This document shows, one piece after another, positions 38,006 through 49,877 of a stretch of 64,000 nt of DNA; the stretch's first letter is position 1; each line of letters starts with the position of its first letter. Location: NCBI GenBank assembly GCA_035041965.1, contig JAPYMA010000379.1:124001-188000 (forward strand), read 5' to 3'. The notes beneath the pieces are model-generated. The model worked only from the letters and a program-made list of their open reading frames with translations, made no database searches and was not told the DNA's origin. Source of the stretch: Anisakis pegreffii (lineage: Eukaryota > Nematoda > Chromadorea > Rhabditida > Anisakidae). The position numbers were made by a program, and so were the translations under genes.

Positions 38006-41000
38006 CATTCGACTCGTATCTAGATATCAGCACGAAAACGATTGAGAGAAGATGAAAGTGATGAGTTGAATTCGTCAGTAAAAGTTCGAAAGAAAGGCAA
38101 AATGAATCAGTCGAGAACTGATAAATCTTTGGGGCAAATTGAGGGTGAGATGGCATCGTTGGTGAAGAAGACGATTGTTGATGACGGTCTTGATGCCTGG
38201 ATTAAGTGAGTTCTTGAGTTTATGAATCCTTTTGTTTGTTCGTTGGGCATAGATATTGGTTATTTGACTACATACCTACATGATGTAGTCGGATTCGTGT
38301 CCGAAACAACTGAACTTTAAAATAAATCAAAACGATGATTGAAACAAAAAGCAAATCAAACGGATGTTTAATTTCAGTGGAGAGGATTGTTGATCCTTTC
38401 ATGAAACGGAGTTGATTTAAATTTATTTGAATATTTCATAATCATCAGCTTTGAGCACATTTGATCATTCATGAATAGAAAATAATTCGAGATTGATATG
38501 GAAAACGGTGAAAATAGACAAATGGTTCTGTGCGAATGAATGTGTAATAATTTAATTTGACGCATAATAAAATGTTAGTTGATTACTTGTTAACGTTCGA
38601 TTCAGAAATTTAATTGACTGTGAGTGAAATTTTTTTGAGATATTTGAAATCGAAATGGCGATTACGAAGGGATTACCGAAAGAAATCGAAAATATCCAAT
38701 GTTAGAACGTCATCACTATCGACACGGACCCTGAATCCACTTGAGGCGATGGTTGAGACGAATCGTCGTAATGTCAAAGAATCGCATTGGCAAATAATTC
38801 AGGTTCATTCATTTGTGTTCTAAATATATTTCGGTTAATTTATTTGTTCATTTAATCGACGACGAATTTTCAGAGGAATATTCTTCATCTTCTTTCAATT
38901 TCTTTCTTTATCGAAAATCGTTAGGGCAGATTTCGTTTTAGTTATACTTTTGATTTTGGTCTGGTCATGAATTGTATCCACTTTGGATTGTTGAAATGAA
39001 GAGATTGAAAAGCAGAATTTCAGTTGGGTGTGTCACCAACCGACGGTATTCTATCGATGTGGGTAATTGTGAACGGTCGTATGTTAAGAATGCAGTTATG
39101 CGTTCCACGAATAGTCTACGTGAATGATCGTGAACTGAATACGGATGGCAAAGGTGTGCTGGTCAAGAAGACTTTGCCGAGAATGAAACCTGTCTTCAAT
39201 TTGTATCGATACGCATTTGATGAGTCCAAATTTCAATCGAATTTGAAGTGAGTTAGTTCAGTTATTTTGTTTCAGTCCCGGATACTTTATCGAGATACGG
39301 CGATGGTTTCGAATAATAGCGATGAAAAATGTGAATAGAGTTTATCTTCTGGTGCAGTGGAAATTTTCATGATTTATGTTATATGGCGTTGCTAGTGAGC
39401 ATGATTATTATTGTTAATACCATAAAAGTAGTGTCCTCAAAATATTCATAAAATTCAGTTAAGCAGTCCGGCAACCATTTGAAACATTACGTGTTTCATC
39501 TTCAAAAGAAAATAACGTTTCAGAGAGAATGTATTTTGAAAAACTTCTTCAGATGTTGTGGACATTTTTTCTTGCCATTCTTAGCAAGTTTTCATTTCAT
39601 ATTTCTTACATTCACGTTTAAAATAAGCTTTTTGCAAGTTTATTTTTCTTGTGTTTGGAATGAACAATTGAGAAAGTATTCAAACATTTTAAAGTTTATA
39701 AAATGTGCAAAAATATGAAAAGGTATTCAAGGTTTTGAATTCAAGTATTGTACCCAAACAGTCAATTTTTCACAAAAAATTCAATTGTGTGCGATTATAT
39801 TTTCAAATGATGAGCGACTTGTTTTAGCGCCCTCAATCGAGAATTGTGTGCGATGCGAGTGGAAGGCATTTATGAAGCACAAGTGCCGATCGAGTTCAGA
39901 GCGATCCTCGAGTTGGGATCGTGTTGTAAACTGAAAACTGATCGATCGTCGACATTCACAATGACGAGTGTCAATTTAGAGCAGCTGGAAGCGGTCATTT
40001 TCTTACATTCCAATCTCATGTTTCATTTCATTTATCCATCAAGTTTTTATTCAGTAAATTAGATTCCTCGCTTCCAAATCTTCCAGATCTATTCATTCAC
40101 TTTCCTTTAGACGAACTTTCTGCTGAGATGAAACTCAATTATTAGAAAGCTTAATTTTTGAAAAGGAAATACAAACTTGGAGTATATAGTGGTTTTGCAA
40201 TTACTTCGCGAAATTTTGCTCCCAAGCGAAATAAGTCGCAATGAGCGAAGGTGTGATCATAGATAAACGTTTGTCGATTGCAACCTGAAGTAATAATAGC
40301 AGCAAGTTAATGACGGAATATTGTTCAGGTGACCGATGCAGAATATTTGCCTGAGAAGAGCATTCGAAGTGCGTATTATTATGAGTATCGACAGGATAAG
40401 TTTTGTGTTATTGCGGTCATTAACACGGCCGCGAACGATGCGATTATCGTTGGTGTGAATATGGAATTCCCAAATGTCACAAAAATTTATGACAACGAAA
40501 AAGCAGCGCTGTTAGTTGACTCTGCATTGGACTGTGTGCAAATTTTCATTGGATGTTTACTCGACGTTTAGATATTTTGGTGATTTAACGAAGCATTTGC
40601 CAAAGATAGCTTGAGATCTTCATGGGTTACTTGAAAATTTGCAGGTTATATATGTTATTCAGAAAGAAGAGTGGAAACCTATTTTGCTTTTTTCCTATCA
40701 ACCAGTTGACGATTCAAATCTTGATTCGGAAATACGGAAATTTTTGTGGAGGAGGGGGAGGGAGGGCAGTTAAATTCTTGAAAGCTATGAGCCGTGATGT
40801 GGCCATAGATTATAGTCGGATAAGTTTAAGTTGTTTTGGATTTTTTAACAATTGTTTCGCCTTTATTCTGTTTTTTGTTGAATGTTCGCCTATACGATTT
40901 GATTTAGGGAAGGAACTGCAGTCACGCCATTATTGGAGCGTAAACCAACAGTGAACTTCAATACGTTCCAATGCGCAACAGTGAAAGAAGCTCAAAATAC

Positions 41001-44000
41001 TGTTGACAAGGTTTTGTTGATTCATTTCAGTGGGAATTTTTTGTTTGTTTGAGGTAACCAATGCATCTCAGGTACTAGGTTTACGTGATTAAAGAGGAAA
41101 GAGTCAGATTTGCATATCTTAGGGGATCTAACATTCATTTTTATTGATCCTCGTCGTATTGTTAGGTCAATGTACTTGCACATTTGGGTTTGAATTTCTA
41201 GTGAGGATACTGGTGATCCTGAAGAGGAGGAGAATTTCTGTTTTTGAATTCACGAAATTTTCACTGGACTTTCTTTTGCATTCTAGTATTTACGTGCTAT
41301 TCGTCAAGTGGACACGCAACCGATGTTCATCGCTGTTCATTCCAATGAACAGACATCGGCACTGATGAAGGGCGTTCAGTCGTTGAAAGAGTTTCCACTC
41401 GTCAGAATTCATTGCCCTGAACCGACGAATTTATTCAGTGCACTCGACTGGCAACGCAATGTTCCGCGACGAATCATTAAACATTATTTCAATTCATTCG
41501 TTTATTTGCATGTTCGTCTTTGTTTTTCGTTATTCTATTTGAATATTTCAATTTGAAACTTTTCATCGATTAGAATTTGTTTCCAAATGAATATTTCGTG
41601 TTTCAATTGCAGTTTCGCTAACAATAAGAATCAGTGTAATGCATAGTTAGTTGATGGAATTTCGAATATTTATACGTATGTATCATATTTTTAAAATGAT
41701 TATTGAGGTATTGTTTTTCATGAAAAAGTTGACGAAATCATCAAAAAGAAAGCATTTAAAATAGTTATTTCAGTGCAATTCTCATTTCGGAAGGGGAATA
41801 TTATTTCGAGAAATATTTTCAGGATTATGTTCAATATAGTCGTTATTTGCGGATACCGTTGGGTAACGTTCCCGCAGACATATCGCTATTTGCTGCGGAT
41901 TTGTTCTATGCTCGACACCTGACGAAATTCGGTCATGTTCTGTGGATATCACCGTTGATAAGGCCGGATTTAGGTGGTAAGGAGTTGGACGATTGGAGAA
42001 TCGGCTCTGATTGGAGTTATTCGGCCGTGACTGATCGCCCACCTGCAATCGTCAACCATAGCAGGTTATCTTTGTTCTGTTCAGGATTCTTTGATTAGGG
42101 CTGTTGCTGCGGGAAGGGGCCGCAATGAGGCTGATCTCGACCTTCATCTGTGATGTTTTCACACATTTGTGGGTTATTAAGTGATAAATCTATCGATGAA
42201 AGTGGCAGTAACTGCTGTGATGAGTTCAGAGAATCATAATGATGTTGAATGCACCGATACCGATGATACGAGTAATGATAATAGGGTTCAATAATAGCGG
42301 TAATGCCAAGGGTTTAAGATGAATGATTATGAGAAAGAGAGGATGTTAAAATAATATTAAGACTGAATGGTGAAGGTTGATAACATTAGTAATAGCGAAG
42401 TAATTGAAATGAATGAAAGAATGAAGTGAATCGGTTGTTCATGCGCTAGTCAACTGATAGCCACGAACCCAAATGAAATGAAGGTTGCATGTGATAACAA
42501 AATCAGTTTGAATTGAACAAAGCGATTTCCAGTACTGCAAAAACACTTCAAAAGAATGATGCTCATCATTGTTATATTCATCGTTTATAGGGATAGAGTT
42601 TATAAGGATAAAGTTTAAGGTTATGCACGGAAGTGTGTGTGGAGTTGGAGTTGGGTGCGGTGACAGTGAATGCGTTGGTGCACAATGCGCGTATCGCGGA
42701 TGCTGAAGGTGGTTCGGGCTCGACTGGTTTCCTGTCGTCGGTATCGCTATCGGGTGATGTACTCTGCGGAAAAGTCAAAACGATCGCGCAGTACGATGAG
42801 GCTGCCTCCGTCTCTGGTGCAATGAAGGTTTGTTTTTAAAAATTCTTCATTCGACTTCTTCAGTTTTTCGTTGTTTAGTTCTTCTCTCGTTGTTTTTCAT
42901 TTATCTGGCGAATTGCTGGTGAAGTGAAGCTTATTTGGCAAGTTTTTTTCGTTCCAATTTTGAGATGACTGACAAATTTTACGACAGATCGTTAGAAGTA
43001 TCTTTCAAGTTTAGTTCAGAAAACGTAATTTCTGTGCGCTTTAATTTTTGTGTCTGGGAAGAAGCCTTTTCGAGCACATTTTTTGAGTGATTTTCATGGT
43101 GCAGGCATCAATTCTTTTAAAATATCTCGAATTTTTGACGATGTAACAGAAATTCAGGGTATACAATTAAGATTGCTTTTAAGGTATTACGCTCGATGGT
43201 ACAAGAATGTGCGAAAGATATTCATCTGAGTTCAAATGCAATCGCTGATCAACTTATCGTTAATATATATCGGTTTGAAGCTCATTCTTTTTTTGGAGTG
43301 TCATTTTCGTTTTTGGCAATGTTATTGGTTGCAATTTGACATTCGTAAAGATTGATTTCGGATAAAGAAGTAAAATTCCGAGTGAATAATCACCGATTCT
43401 TTGAGAATATAAAAGATTTTGTTCATTGTTAGATGGATTCATTCGCCACGAGCACTTCTCTATGAACCAGCAATCGCGCGTGCCGTCGATATTTTAGTGA
43501 CAAAATTGTGTTTGTTACTCGTTGCTGAGGTTTGTTGACCATTGTGATTGTTTATTTTATACTGAAGTTATCATCGGTGTGATCATTATTATTGTCAAGC
43601 AAATGATAAGGAACATTCATTATTGTGATGTTGTTTTAAACAATTCATCATCTGACGTATGATCGATAGATTTCACTTAATGTTTATTGAAAATTTTTTA
43701 AAAATACTTTAGTATGAATATTAATATTAGTAAGTAAATACGAAAGATTTAAATTTGAATTTGTTATTTTCACTGCTGTAATCATTAATGCTCGTATGAC
43801 TTATGAATCAGTCGATCACCAATTTACGTGGTTTCAAACATGGATGAGAGTATTAAATAATTGTGAAGCAGGCATCGAAGGAAGGTGGTGAAGTTACAAA
43901 TGCTTTCTCAAGAAGACAACCAAAATGGGCAATAAAAATAAATGGAAAATACATTTCAGATCACTCGTATGGGTGGTGAAGTGTTGCACGCATCGCAAAC

Positions 44001-46794
44001 ACGAATGATCATTTGCACGAAACGTGCCAATAAACAACTCGCAACTGCATTCATAACGTCGATGATAAGCACACTCAAACAAAATCCTTTATTTGCTGCT
44101 TTGTACATTTCACCGATCCACTTTTGGAATATTCTTTTATGGATGGATATTGTTCGTCTTTTTTTGTTGAAATTCGCTATCATTCCTTTGATTTCCGACC
44201 TTGCAGTTTGCCTACCCTAAGCCTTCCCTGTTCTTCCTCTTCCCTTCACCGTTTTGCTAGTTCCTCGTAGCCTTTGAGTTAGTTGGTTGACAGGATTGAA
44301 ATGGTGCCGATAAACCTCTCAAGAAGAGCTTTGGGTATTCAGTTCTATTGTCAACTCTTCTAAATTTTTGATGAACGTACTGAAATGAACTATTTTAGTT
44401 CAGTGCCTTATTATCTAATCAGTACAGTGTTTAATATTTGAATTGTAATTATGCTCAGAATCAATGTGCTCGAATAGTATACAGTATTTATTCTGGACAA
44501 ATTACTGGTATCCATTTGTTTTTGAGCAGCTAGTTGAATGTATACCATAGTATTCATTAGTGACATAGGAATTATGAAAAACGTCAAGAGAAAAGATGTT
44601 CATTGACATATGTGACGAAAGAAATAGGCTCGAATTGCTTTCTTAAGTGTGTATAAGTCTTTTTTGACCTGTCTACGGTCCCTTCAAGCAGCAAATGGGT
44701 GATTTTCATCAATATTTGAAGGAGAACTATGCGTGTATTGAATTTGCTGATGTTGGTGACGAAGAGAACGGTAAGGAGGATCGTATAACGTCGAAACTCT
44801 CCATCGCGGATTTACTGCCCGAGGAAGCCATGTGCAAGTCGACATTTTCACGAACCCTTCTCGAATATATGCAGACGATTGCCACTAAAATGAAATCTGA
44901 GGTGGTGACCACTGCTCAATTCATTGATCAAAACCACCCCAATGCTGTTTAACGAATTCATGAAAATTCATTTGATTTTTCATTGTCGCGTCAACAAATG
45001 CCATATAAACACGGGGAATATTACAGAAATCGATACGAGAGAAAATATTTAAATTAATGGCTTAAATATTTGAAAGTCATAAATGAGCTCTTATTGTGTT
45101 GTTTTTTTTTGGAAACAGATGCATCTTATTTGCAAATTCATGTTTTGGTTCCTTCTCGAAATCGTATATATTCGATTGTTATTCAGTCGTTTGTGGATAG
45201 GTGCCTTAGAAACTTTTTTTGGAGGAAGAAGTGATGTTTGCTTCGATTTATATTTTTATTTGAAATTGAATCCTCAGAAGCAAAATTCATTTAGGTGTCT
45301 GGTGAAGAGTTGGTGGCTTATCGAGAGGACTTAATAAGAAATGAAATTAGTGAACGTTTATTTGCGATATTCAGCAAGTTAGCAATATACAAAAAAGATA
45401 TCGCAATGCCCGATAGGACGGCATCACGAGAGACACTCCACGATGCACCTCTGCAACTCGCGAAATGTATTATTCAGTTCTTATCATTCGACGAAAAAGT
45501 TGCACAAACCGTTGATAAGGTTAGCTTATGATACATTCATCCTTTCGATTGGCTTCATGAAGATTTAAATAAAGCTCATACATATTAAAAGAAGGTAAAT
45601 GAGTCGTATAGAGAAATGCAAATAAAACTGAAGTTGAGCAAAAAACTCGATATAGTTCAAAGTATATACCTGAGTCTATTTCAAGTGGATAATGCTGAAT
45701 TTCTTTCACATACATATTTGCCTTTTCCCATTTCGCTAGAAGCGCATCATTTATTAATTTATCTGTTCATTTCATTTATTCATCAAATCCAACTCATTAC
45801 GAGTTTACGCCTCTCTTGCATCACCAGTATCACTAATATCACTTTCTTCCTTCTTTGGCATTCTTCTTTCCACGCAGTTAACAATAACCAATTTGAACCT
45901 CATTCCATAGAAATGGCAGTCATAAATTGATTGAGTAATCCCACACTTATTCATTAGTTTTCAATGCTCAACTGTTTCCTCTTTGTATGAGCGGATCGCT
46001 GATATGATAAAAAATAAAAACTGTATGTTAACAGCATAAAAATGGTTTGTTCGGAGAAGCAATATGGAAATTTTCGCAAAAATTCAGTAATATTCAAATT
46101 CAGTTGATTATCTGTAAGAGAGGAAGAAATGCAAAACATGAAGCTTCCAAAAAAAGCATTTAACACTGGAAATCGGCGTTTTACAAATTTACAGTTACGA
46201 AGTCAGTTGCTTCGATTACTTGGTTATGATGATTCATGTGAAGAGGGTATGTGGCATCCAATGGCTGTTTGCTGCAATTTATCACAAGTATTTTGTGATG
46301 CGTGCAATCAATACAATGATTTGAATGCGGTACAAGAAGACGAATGGATTTGTGAGAATTGTAAAAAATCATTATCTGTAAAAATGATCGAAGGTCTCCT
46401 CATTGAACGATTGAAGCAATTGGCTGTTGCGTATTCACTGCAAGATTTTAAGTGTACAAAGTGTGGATCGGTACGTTTATTAGATTTTATGATTCGTTGA
46501 TTTTCGTTCCTCTGAAGGGATGAGTGATCCTCTTCGAATTGGTTCATTGGATTTTGATATTACTCGAATTCGTTCGAGCAGCGTTTGTTTGTTAATAATT
46601 GATAGGTTTGTTTGCAGATTCGTAAAAATAATTTGATCCGTTTCTGCGAGTGCAGCGGTAATTTCCAAGGACTCATCACCGAATCGGAGCTAACGTTTAA
46701 TCTTGAAATATTCGAACGTATAGCGTGGCGACGTCAGCTGAAAGAGCTTGCTGAAGTGTGCAGATGGTTGCTGCAACCGTTTGGTCTCTCTTAA
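24400..46794 (+). CDS. POLE: DNA polymerase epsilon catalytic subunit (complete, 40 coding exons)
   Basis: Leading-strand replicative polymerase with 3'-5' proofreading. The ATG is at 24417, after an acceptor-like TTATAG (24399). Coding exons: 24417-24451, 24881-25082, 25446-25529, 26494-26628, 27328-27482, 29117-29182, 29515-29836, 30198-30316, 30523-30642, 30745-30877, 31299-31412, 31618-31820, 32258-32387, 32653-32769, 32863-32968, 33086-33217, 33437-33582, 33981-34125, 34700-34893, 35241-35437, 35849-36044, 36301-36426, 36584-36781, 37162-37509, 38024-38205, 38625-38802, 39024-39247, 39828-39993, 40329-40533, 40922-41010, 41287-41499, 41823-42064, 42620-42827, 43184-43272, 43433-43529, 43960-44151, 44692-44946, 45295-45519, 46123-46470, 46618-46794. 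The sum is 6,813 nt, 2,270 residues, close to the human 2,286. No internal stop occurs in this chain. Junctions at 24881, 32968, 38625, 40533/40922 and 46123 are the least certain. The vertebrate acidic linker after LLWMD is missing. Confidence 0.96.
29515..31412 (+). other. POLE: POLE proofreading exonuclease domain
   Basis: Exo I is present as [13 protein letters not shown] (Asp-Ile-Glu conserved; the proline in KFPD corresponds to the human P286 hotspot). Exo II is [11 protein letters not shown], split by an intron in the Trp codon. Exo III is [20 protein letters not shown]. All four catalytic carboxylates (two in Exo I, one each in Exo II and III) are visible, so proofreading should be active. 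Confidence 0.93.
29861..29888 (+). repeat. (ATT)n microsatellite in POLE intron
   Basis: Nine or so uninterrupted ATT units start 25 nt after the donor of the 29515-29836 exon, inside a T-rich intron (29837-30197). Confidence 0.95.
32653..37509 (+). other. POLE: POLE polymerase core with CysX iron-sulfur motif
   Basis: Motif A is [13 protein letters not shown] (32653-32769), motif B is [13 protein letters not shown] (33981-34125), motif C is LDTDGIWC (34700-34893). The CysX cluster ligands are DCMAC and DAKC in 32863-32968 plus TTIC in 33437-33582, where an extra Cys (TTICQCEN) follows. The epsilon-specific P-domain region and the KKLKKRYAVFN-type linker are present. A conserved SMEMAGIVCFTGANII segment reads [16 protein letters not shown], replacing Phe by His. 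Confidence 0.93.
35748..35806 (+). repeat. Short tandem repeat TTTAGATCAT in POLE intron
   Basis: Imperfect repeats of a TTTAGATCAT unit lie in the intron before the exon at 35849, with ATCATC spacers. Confidence 0.7.
37162..46794 (+). other. POLE: POLE C-terminal inactivated polymerase half and zinc fingers
   Basis: The non-catalytic second polymerase half is recognisable from [20 protein letters not shown] through [17 protein letters not shown] and RPDLGGKE. At the end are CysA ([10 protein letters not shown]...WICENC) and CysB (CTKCGS...FCEC), which bind the second subunit and CMG/GINS contacts in other species. A 37510-38023 intron separates a poorly conserved basic linker containing an NLS-like KVRKKGK. 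Confidence 0.85.
37965..38004 (+). repeat. (AAT)n microsatellite near a POLE acceptor
   Basis: About 13 AAT units end roughly 20 nt before the TCTAG acceptor of the exon at 38024. Length variation would bring purine-rich DNA close to the branch region. Confidence 0.95.
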
Positions 46795-47175
46795 AGCACT
46801 AGAAAGTATTTGAAGAAAAAATAATTTGGTAATTTTCTTTCCTCTGAGTTAGTTTGTTCCATTGCAATGTTGTACAAAATTGATAGTTTGAAATGTGAAT
46901 ACACTGATAAAGAGCTTTCATGAAATGTAGCAATACTTTTTGTCAGTTTCAGTGAAATGTTGTTTGTGCTGTTCGTCATAATGCTCGAAATGGTTTTTAT
47001 ATGGAGTCTGTCAAACAACTATATTCAATAATGTTCAAGTCTTCCAGTTTTTACGTTGTTTAAAGATTTTTGTACAAATTGATAGCATTATTGAAATTGA
47101 TAGTGTTTTATAATATATTTGAAAATTTGGGTGAACAGGACGAATTTGAGTTTGGAATTGCATACGAACGTTTGC

Positions 47176-47181
47176 AATAAA
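47176..47181 (+). terminator. Candidate POLE polyadenylation signal
   Basis: AATAAA about 380 nt after the POLE stop codon, followed by T/GT-rich DNA. It is the first exact hexamer I see on this strand after the stop. Confidence 0.4.
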
Positions 47182-47267
47182 TTGTATATGATGTACGGAT
47201 GCATCGCGTAAATTGTAATGTGGAATATTGCAAGAGGTCAGGACAGTGCGACTTTGCTATAAAATAG

Positions 47268-47489
47268 ACCGCAGTTTGTAAGCTTGTTTCTGTCGAGGGG
47301 AATGGTTTTGAAGTCCAACTCTACAGGCTGAGAAAAGGTCTTCAAACCGACCTTTTTAATTCACAATCAGCACATCCGCAACGGTTCATCATTTGCAAAA
47401 ACATCACACAGACTTACGAGTATTGCCTTATTCCATATAAAGACCGAGAAGAAAATTTTTCATTTCAAACCAATGAATCGAAACTTTGA
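47268..47489 (+). other. Exon-like open frame without ATG
   Basis: A 73-codon frame between a TAG (47265) and a TGA (47487-47489) reads like real protein: GNGFEVQLYRLRKGL, then SAHPQRFIICKNITQTYEYC, then IPYKDREENFSF. An acceptor-like GCAG lies at the left edge. It could be the last exon of an unannotated plus-strand gene or a pseudo-exon. I do not recognise the family and see no upstream partner, because POLE ends just before it. Confidence 0.3.
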
Positions 47490-49877
47490 GATGTTAATGA
47501 CATTGTGCGTATGTCAGAAACAACTCTATCAGAAATCAGGTATCGTGTCACGACTGGGCACGAATCATCCGAATCGTAATAATTCAGGGGCCAGTGAATC
47601 AGCTGAACGCATGATAAGGTTGGTGCCAAACATGGTCCACTGGCTGAATTGTATTTTCATCAATGAAGTGATTCATTAGCAATTGCTCCTAAAGAACGTC
47701 TTAATTCTTCGTGTTATGCCAGATGATATCTATCACAATATGTGATTTGCATATATACCAGTATTTCTCATGCTTGGAATCTCTACCAACCCCTTGGTCG
47801 TTATCTCGTCATTATCTCCTCCCTTCTTCAAGGGTTTACAATTTCCACCCATCGCATCATGAGAAGGTCGAGTACCAGTACGGAAATTCGTCGGTGGAGT
47901 GACAGAAATTGATTTTCCAGAATAAAACAAGCATTTTTAGAACATTATTTGTCAACTACAGAGAGAATATGAAACTCAGCAATAAACAACGAAAACCACT
48001 GAGAAAAAACATTCGTCAGCGATCAAAAGATCGAATTCTATCGAGTAGTAGTAGCTCTGAGCCTTCTTAACTACGGTAACTAGCCACGCCCACAGATTAC
48101 GGTAGTTAGCCACGCCCGCACTTGATGAAAACGTTACGAATCGAGTGAAAACACGAACAGTTGAAAAATCAGGAACGGTCACACACATTTATCTGTTTAA
48201 GTAACGAGGAATGATCCATGCTAATTTATTATTTAATTTAATCTTGTGTTATGAGTGTTAGATCACAACTCGTAAGCTTTGTCGTGCTTACAAGCTAAAG
48301 AAAGACCATACGGACAACGCAAATGCATTCATAAATTTCTCGTCATTTTGGCCCCATCCACTTTTAGTAGCCAGCACCAATGATAGTACTAATGATGTGA
48401 ATTTCTATGAGACACCGAATAGCAATCAGCGCATGAAATCGTTGCATCAAACTGTCCACTACTAGCATCACTCTCCTCTACTAATGTCACTTTGTAATGA
48501 TAAATAATCAACTCAATTCTGATCAACCTCATACTTAATCAATTCATATCTAAGAAAACAACCTACTTCTGAACACCACTGAAACCAGCCGATTTCTTAT
48601 AGTATTTGCAAGAGTAATCGTTCATTTCCTTGCAATTCTCAAATTAGTATATCAGCAAACCGGATACAATGCAAGATTTTGATACGTAACCTCGCCTATG
48701 GTGTCCGAGGAGAAACCGAGAAGGTTTTTCCGATGATACACTGTGCACAACGGAAAAATCGAGCAGAAGTCATAGAGGGCAACTATCAAACACTGATGGT
48801 CATTCAAGCTTTCTGATCTCATCATAGGATTTACCTTCGCTTGCATTAAACATCATACTATAAATGCCCATTCGTTATATTGCTTTCCCATCTTATAAGG
48901 ATTAAATGCCCTAACTAGAAAGATAACGAACACGTTAGAGTCCATGATTCGAAGTTTTTCGAGTAATGAACAACAGAAAATTAACACCACGTGTATACGA
49001 AGCCCGACTCAAGATTCTAAAACAGCTGCCTAATAGTAATAATCATGCCTCATAGTATTGACATTCTGAACCATTCACAAATGCCCTCAATACCACCATT
49101 CGAACAGTTTCGCCATGATAGCAATGCTACCTGCCAACCGCAGCACGCAACAAAAGCTACACATGCATGAAATCTACTCATTACATTCCAGAATAATCAT
49201 TTATCCCCTACAGCAACTTGACCGTCTCTCCTATCATCCTAAAACATGTTCGCTCATATGATCTAAAAACCAATCCTGGTCAAGGAATCTGAAATTTCAC
49301 AGTCCCAGTCACTTTATATATGAGAAATAGTATCGCAGTCACCCTGTAATATCACCATCAAAACATCAACGGTCCAAAATGTATTTTCACTGTTTGCTTG
49401 TGGAATCTTTCTAATGAACTATCATAGGATAAGATCAACCTTTATCGCTAACATTGAAACAGTCATCGTCGTTTTAACCGTAATCTCTGAGATCACTCAC
49501 CTAACACACGATTTAAGGCTGATTTAAGGTTTTGTCGACATTACCAACAAAACGATCTCGTCGCTGACCACACAGAACGAGAGATGCAAATTAATGATGA
49601 TAATCATAGTGTTCGGTGATATCACAGATACTGTTGCTTATCATCACAGGAAATAACGATGAAACAAATCAGCTAATAACTATGAACCCAGACAAATTCT
49701 ATGATCTATGATAACATGGAAGCAAGACAGACCCTTCAGAACGTAAGCTTACGGTAAGGCGAACCAACTAAATTGTCAATTAAAATCATATTCAAAATGA
49801 GCGGAAGAAGAAATGAATTTCAATAATCCTTCGAGTCATATTTGAATACAATCAACTGAAGATGTGACCAATCGAAC
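47490..49877. other. Intergenic region between POLE and the GH31 fragment
   Basis: I looked for the missing 3' half of the GH31 gene on the minus strand and did not find the nucleophile motif (W-I-D-M-N-E) or later GH31 landmarks such as GADICGF. Frames here (for example 47733-47930 and 48652-48846, minus) resemble nothing I know. Two GCCACGCCC units occur at 48072-48120. Confidence 0.4.
48073..48119 (+). repeat. Two-unit repeat ACGGTA-NN-TAGCCACGCCC
   Basis: ACGGTAACTAGCCACGCCC and ACGGTAGTTAGCCACGCCC lie about 26 nt apart. The GC-rich CCACGCCC core is unlike the flanking AT-rich DNA and resembles Krüppel-like/Sp-type binding sites. Function unknown. Confidence 0.6.

Noticed and set aside
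45616..45930. 104-codon plus-strand frame in the POLE intron 45520-46122
   Set aside because: Leucine/isoleucine-rich translation of intronic DNA between two in-phase POLE exons; no homology.
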